Positions 60,810-64,000 of a DNA stretch of 64,000 nt are shown one piece after another. The position numbers and the translations under genes were made by a program. The stretch's first letter is position 1; every line of letters starts with the position of its first letter. The DNA is from Ctenosaura bakeri (Eukaryota > Chordata > Lepidosauria > Squamata > Iguanidae), in assembly GCA_948474755.1 (NCBI GenBank), contig CAOLHI010001478.1, positions 372,001 to 436,000 on the forward strand, in the 5' to 3' direction. The notes below the pieces were generated by a model. That model saw nothing but the letters and a program-made list of their open reading frames with translations. It was not told the origin of the DNA and did not search any database.

Positions 60810-61650
60810 GTCCCACCCCAGACGCCGGACCCCTCAGGAACCCGCCAGAGAGCCACTGCCCTCCAGGCCGCCGCCCCAAGCCCACCCGCCCCGTGGAAAC
60901 GCGCCCCTCTCCTCACTTACCTCTCCCGCTCGGCCCAGCGCGCGCCTCCCGAAAGGGAGACCCCTTTTCCTGGGCAAAGTTTCGAGCGCCGGGCGCTTTT
61001 TCGGCCAGAGGGAGGGGCGAGCGACGAGGGACCGTACCTTTCCGGCGGCGGGGAGGGGGGGCTCCGTCTTTGGGGTTGGCCTTTGGTGAGGGGTGGAAGG
61101 CGGGCGGGCGGGCAGGGCTGGCGCCGGGGCTCCTCTCGCTCGGCCCGTCCGCAGAAAGTGGCCGGAGCGCGGCAGGGGGAGCGCTCGCCTTACTCCCGCC
61201 GCCTCCTCAGCACCGGGGCTCCCCCCCGCAGCCCCGCTCGTCTCCGGGTCCGGCACAGCTGCCATCTACTGGGGGAGGAGGATCCAGGAAGGAGTTTTAA
61301 GAGGAGCTTCGCGCGGCTCGAGGAGCTCCCCTGCCGCGCTTCTAATGGCCCATCGCCGCGTCAATCAAAAAGAAAGGGGCTCGCGGGGCTCTTCCCGCCT
61401 CCTCCTCCTCACCCTCGTCGCCGCCGTCACGTCTCGCGCCCTTCCCTTCCAACGGCCTCTTACGGGAGGGGGTGGGGGAGCTGCTGGGGTTGTGTTCTCT
61501 CCCTTTACTTCAAGCCCAGCCAGGTGTAAAAGTCTAATTGAATCCTTGTCAGATAAGAGCCGGACGTCTGGGCTGGGCTGGCAAAGCGGGAGGCGGCGGG
61601 GAGGAGACCGTTAGCCCGGCTGCAGAGTGGAGAGAGCCTAAGGCCGTGTC
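60800..61650. promoter_or_regulatory. CpG island, candidate DMBX1 promoter/first exon region
   Basis: This is the most GC- and CpG-dense stretch of the window, with many CCGCCG/GCGCGC runs and GGGCGG-type Sp1 boxes. It is bordered by palindromic MITEs at 60634-60809 and 61642-61783. Its right edge (61515-61565) has AGGTGT, TCTAATTGAATCC and CAGATAAG, which resemble T-box, homeodomain and GATA sites. The long open frames here are GC-rich shadows with no family resemblance. That it serves DMBX1 is inference from the missing 5' exon, not something the sequence proves; a divergent or unrelated non-coding transcript is an alternative. Confidence 0.6.
60921..61300 (-). other. Candidate non-coding first exon ending in a GTAAGT donor
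   Basis: Read on the minus strand, GGGAGAG|GTAAGTGAGG gives a near-ideal splice donor, with GT at 60920-60919, inside the CpG island. A second, weaker donor (AAAG|GTACGG) lies at about 61036. The DMBX1 start-codon exon needs an upstream non-coding exon, and this is the best-placed donor I found. The exon's 5' limit is arbitrary. The implied intron would be about 32.6 kb, long for this gene, so confidence is low. Confidence 0.3.
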
Positions 61651-61783
61651 CGCACTGGACTGCGAGAGGGCTATTATTCCGCTTTCAACCTCCTGTGGAA
61701 TCCTGGGGTTTGCAGTTTAGGGAGGGGCCTTTGAGGTTGAAAGTGGAATAATAGCACTATAACAGTCCAGTGCGGAAATGGCC
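61642..61783. mobile_element. Palindromic MITE copy 12, one inner arm deleted
   Basis: GGCCGTGTCCGCACTGG at the left and CCAGTGCGGAAATGGCC at the right. The right arm's inner part is missing, so the element is 142 bp. Flanks are TAA and TCA. Confidence 0.88.
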
Positions 61784-62150
61784 TCAGGTGGCCCCCAAGC
61801 CTGCAAAAGTCTCTTCGAGGAAGAGGAGCCTCTTGGTCTTCTGAATATTATCCTTTTGACAGAAAGGCTGTGTTTTATTTAGCACCCCCACCATCCACCA
61901 AGAGGCCTAGCTTTCAGACTTCAGAACTTTCAAGTTCCTCCAGGGGCCATCTCGACACGGATCTCTAAAGTTCCTACTCCCGCCTCTGGCTGGAAAGATC
62001 CACAAGAGTTTCTCTGCCTGAAACTTCTACACACTTCCATGTTGCACTTCCTAGCGGATGAGGTCAAGGCTCAGGTTAGAGCCTCGGAGGAAGTTTCAAA
62101 GTTTATTGTCAGGACCTGCTGTTGCCGCCAAAACTGAGCCCCCCCTTTCC

Positions 62151-62151
<1 letters not shown>

Positions 62152-62193
<42 letters not shown>
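62152..62193 (+). repeat. (ATC)n microsatellite
   Basis: Fourteen ATC units. Confidence 0.95.
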
Positions 62194-62195
<2 letters not shown>

Positions 62196-62443
62196 TGGAC
62201 AGGTTTTGAGTTACTGTTGATCTAATCAATGACTACGGCTAGCCTCGGTATCCATTTCAACCCAAGAATGCAAAAGGCCTAGGCGTTTTTTAAAATACAA
62301 TCTTTTCTTTACAATCTTTACTTCTTCCCATGACTTACACTGGACAGTTGGATGAACGCAACTAGTTTGTCTTCCATGAAAAGAAAGATCAGGGTATTCC
62401 TGACATTACTTGCACACTAGTTCACTTCTCTTGAACAGAACGA

Positions 62444-62446
<3 letters not shown>

Positions 62447-62481
<35 letters not shown>
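62447..62481 (+). repeat. (ATCT)n microsatellite
   Basis: About eight to nine ATCT units. Confidence 0.95.
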
Positions 62482-62508
62482 TGCTCCGCCTTGGCTGGAA
62501 CTTGCCAA

Positions 62509-62664
62509 AACCTTTTCCGCACTAGACTGTTATAGTGCTATCATTCCACTTTCAACATCCTATAGAATCCTGGGGTATGGAATCCCTTCCTAAACTGCAA
62601 ACTCCAGGATGCTATAGAGTGTTGAAAGTGGAATAATAGCACTCTGCCTAGTGAGGAAATGGCC
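62509..62664. mobile_element. Palindromic MITE copy 13, eroded
   Basis: CCTTTTCCGCACTAGACTG at the left and GCCTAGTGAGGAAATGGCC at the right. The centre is shortened. Confidence 0.85.
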
Positions 62665-64000
62665 TTGATCTGTACCTTTTCCGGATTTAGCATCGATTCA
62701 GCGCTCCTGTTAGGTGATATGCTTTCCAGAAATTAAAAACTGGTTTATTTTTTTTTTAATAAAGTATGATCTTAATCCTCCCACACATAGACACACCCCA
62801 ATCCTAAACGCATTGCCTTAATGGTTAAGGTGACAGCCCTGTACTTGGGAATACATCAGAACAGACCTCTCTACTTTTGCACTGCCAGTTCCCACCTCCC
62901 AAGGACACATGTTGGTTGAAATGAGAACACAGAAAGCTATTTAAGGCTAGGTCTTAGTGGTCCTAGCAGGAGGCCTCTCTCTCTGGGAGGCAGTGCTGGT
63001 GTGGACAGAAGGTGACCTCCTCCCTGGCCGTGGTGTGCGGGAAGGCGTTAGGCTGGGATTAAGATGGGATTCCTCCATAATCCGGCGGATTAAAAGGAGG
63101 GGGAAAGTAGGAGTGGCACAATGAGCAGCACAGAAGTTTTTGTGTTTTTTTAAATCATTTCCTTTTTTGTGTGACACACACACACACACACACACTTTCC
63201 TTCCTGTACAAGCCTGGCTGGTCTCTGCATTTTTCTCTCCTTCTGCAGGCAGCCGAGGGCGCGCTTTATTTAGCCCCCCCTCTTTTTTCTTTTTTCTTTT
63301 GCTTTTGGCAGAGTTGACTAACAGCAGCGTTGGTTTTATTTGCTTTTCGGCTTTGTCATGCCTTTGCAGCCGAAAGGGGCAGTTGTTGAAAGCCTCTGCC
63401 GGGATTGCTGAGAGATGCCAGGGTCCTCCTTGCCTTTCGGTCCTCTCCCATCCCAGAAGGATTTAGGGTGGGATTGGGGAGGACAAGACGCCATTTCAGG
63501 TTCCAAAACACCCTGTTTCAAAATGACTGCGGATAAGAGGATTAAAACAATAATACCCTTCTCTTCTTGAGGGGTTTTTCTCCCTCCTCCTCCTCTAGAA
63601 AAGATTTCTTCTCCCAGAGCAAAACCGTTTAGGCAGGAATTAAGGGAACAAGAAAGACTGAAAGTTGAGGGGACGGAGGAGAAGGCGGCGGGGCGCAGGG
63701 CGGGGGGGCAGAAGGAGGAGGAGGAGGAAGGGGCCGAGAGAAAGTGCACTTTTTAATCGAAGCCAGTAGATCATTTATTCTTAAAAAGCAAGTTCTGGCA
63801 GAAAAATGTAGAGGTAATATTGAACTTGTGGTACCGACATACTTAAAGGAGAGGGAATATAAATTTGATCTTTCGGGGGGGGCACGAATGCATTCCCTTG
63901 GGAATGTATCCCCAAGTCTGTTTTAAAGGTGTTTCCGAATAAATCAATAAATCAAAGCTCAAAGGGAGAAAATAAATGAGCGCGGGGGGGGGCTGGCTCT
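62665..64000. other. Window end: no gene seen
   Basis: Contains an (AC)n run at 63175-63196 and G- or GA-rich low-complexity tracts at 63670-63745 that create spurious frames. No exon recognised. Confidence 0.5.

Noticed and set aside
60316..60885. 189-codon open frame on the minus strand
   Set aside because: Its middle is translated from the palindromic MITE at 60634-60809 (the same peptide-like run appears at other MITE copies).
60806..61614. Several 140-173-codon frames on both strands in the CpG island
   Set aside because: Pro/Arg/Gly-rich frames typical of GC-rich DNA; overlapping on both strands; no family resemblance.

Overview
The window is nuclear vertebrate DNA, most likely from a squamate reptile (lizard or snake). 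The basis is a complete vertebrate DMBX1 homeobox gene with spliced exons, and a repeat set of the squamate type: a tRNA-derived SINE family, a 5S rRNA-derived SINE, L2/CR1-like LINE 3' ends, a BovB/RTE fragment, and many short DNA transposons. No bacterial, viral or organellar genes were recognised. The species assignment is inference.

The one protein-coding gene I can support is DMBX1 (diencephalon/mesencephalon homeobox 1) on the minus strand. Its four coding exons lie at 28318-28152 (start codon 28305-28303), 24762-24584, 21734-21380 and 16526-16126. All splice sites are GT-AG, the phases agree, and together they encode 362 residues with a K50 paired-class homeodomain (residues 66-125) and a C-terminal OAR motif. 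The first coding exon begins with a splice acceptor 13 bases before the ATG, so at least one non-coding 5' exon lies at higher coordinates. The best candidate is in a CpG island at about 60.8-61.65 kb, where a GTAAGT donor sits on the minus strand at 60920.

Layout. 1-16 kb: DMBX1 3' flank, repeat-rich, with one repeat-poor, AT-rich candidate conserved block near 7.0-7.5 kb. 16.1-28.3 kb: DMBX1 coding exons and introns. 28.3-53 kb: 5' intron or intergenic DNA with decayed L2 LINEs (36.3-37.9 and 45.4-46.7 kb), SINEs, a pogo/Tigger-like element and nested transposons. 53.4-64 kb: GC-rich, repeat-poorer DNA with candidate enhancers dense in TAAT cores, then the CpG island.

The most notable structure outside the gene is a family of about 13 near-perfect palindromic elements (140-203 bp). 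Their ends read roughly GGCCATTTCCGCACTA and its reverse complement, and many are flanked by 3-bp target duplications. They share end sequence and duplication length with four longer (417-522 bp) elements. Several copies are nested inside identifiable older repeats, so empty sites can be worked out. The ends resemble PIF/Harbinger-type MITEs; I do not know whether this exact family has been named. Half of the palindromes crowd around the candidate DMBX1 promoter region and keep CpG dinucleotides that the distal copies have often lost.
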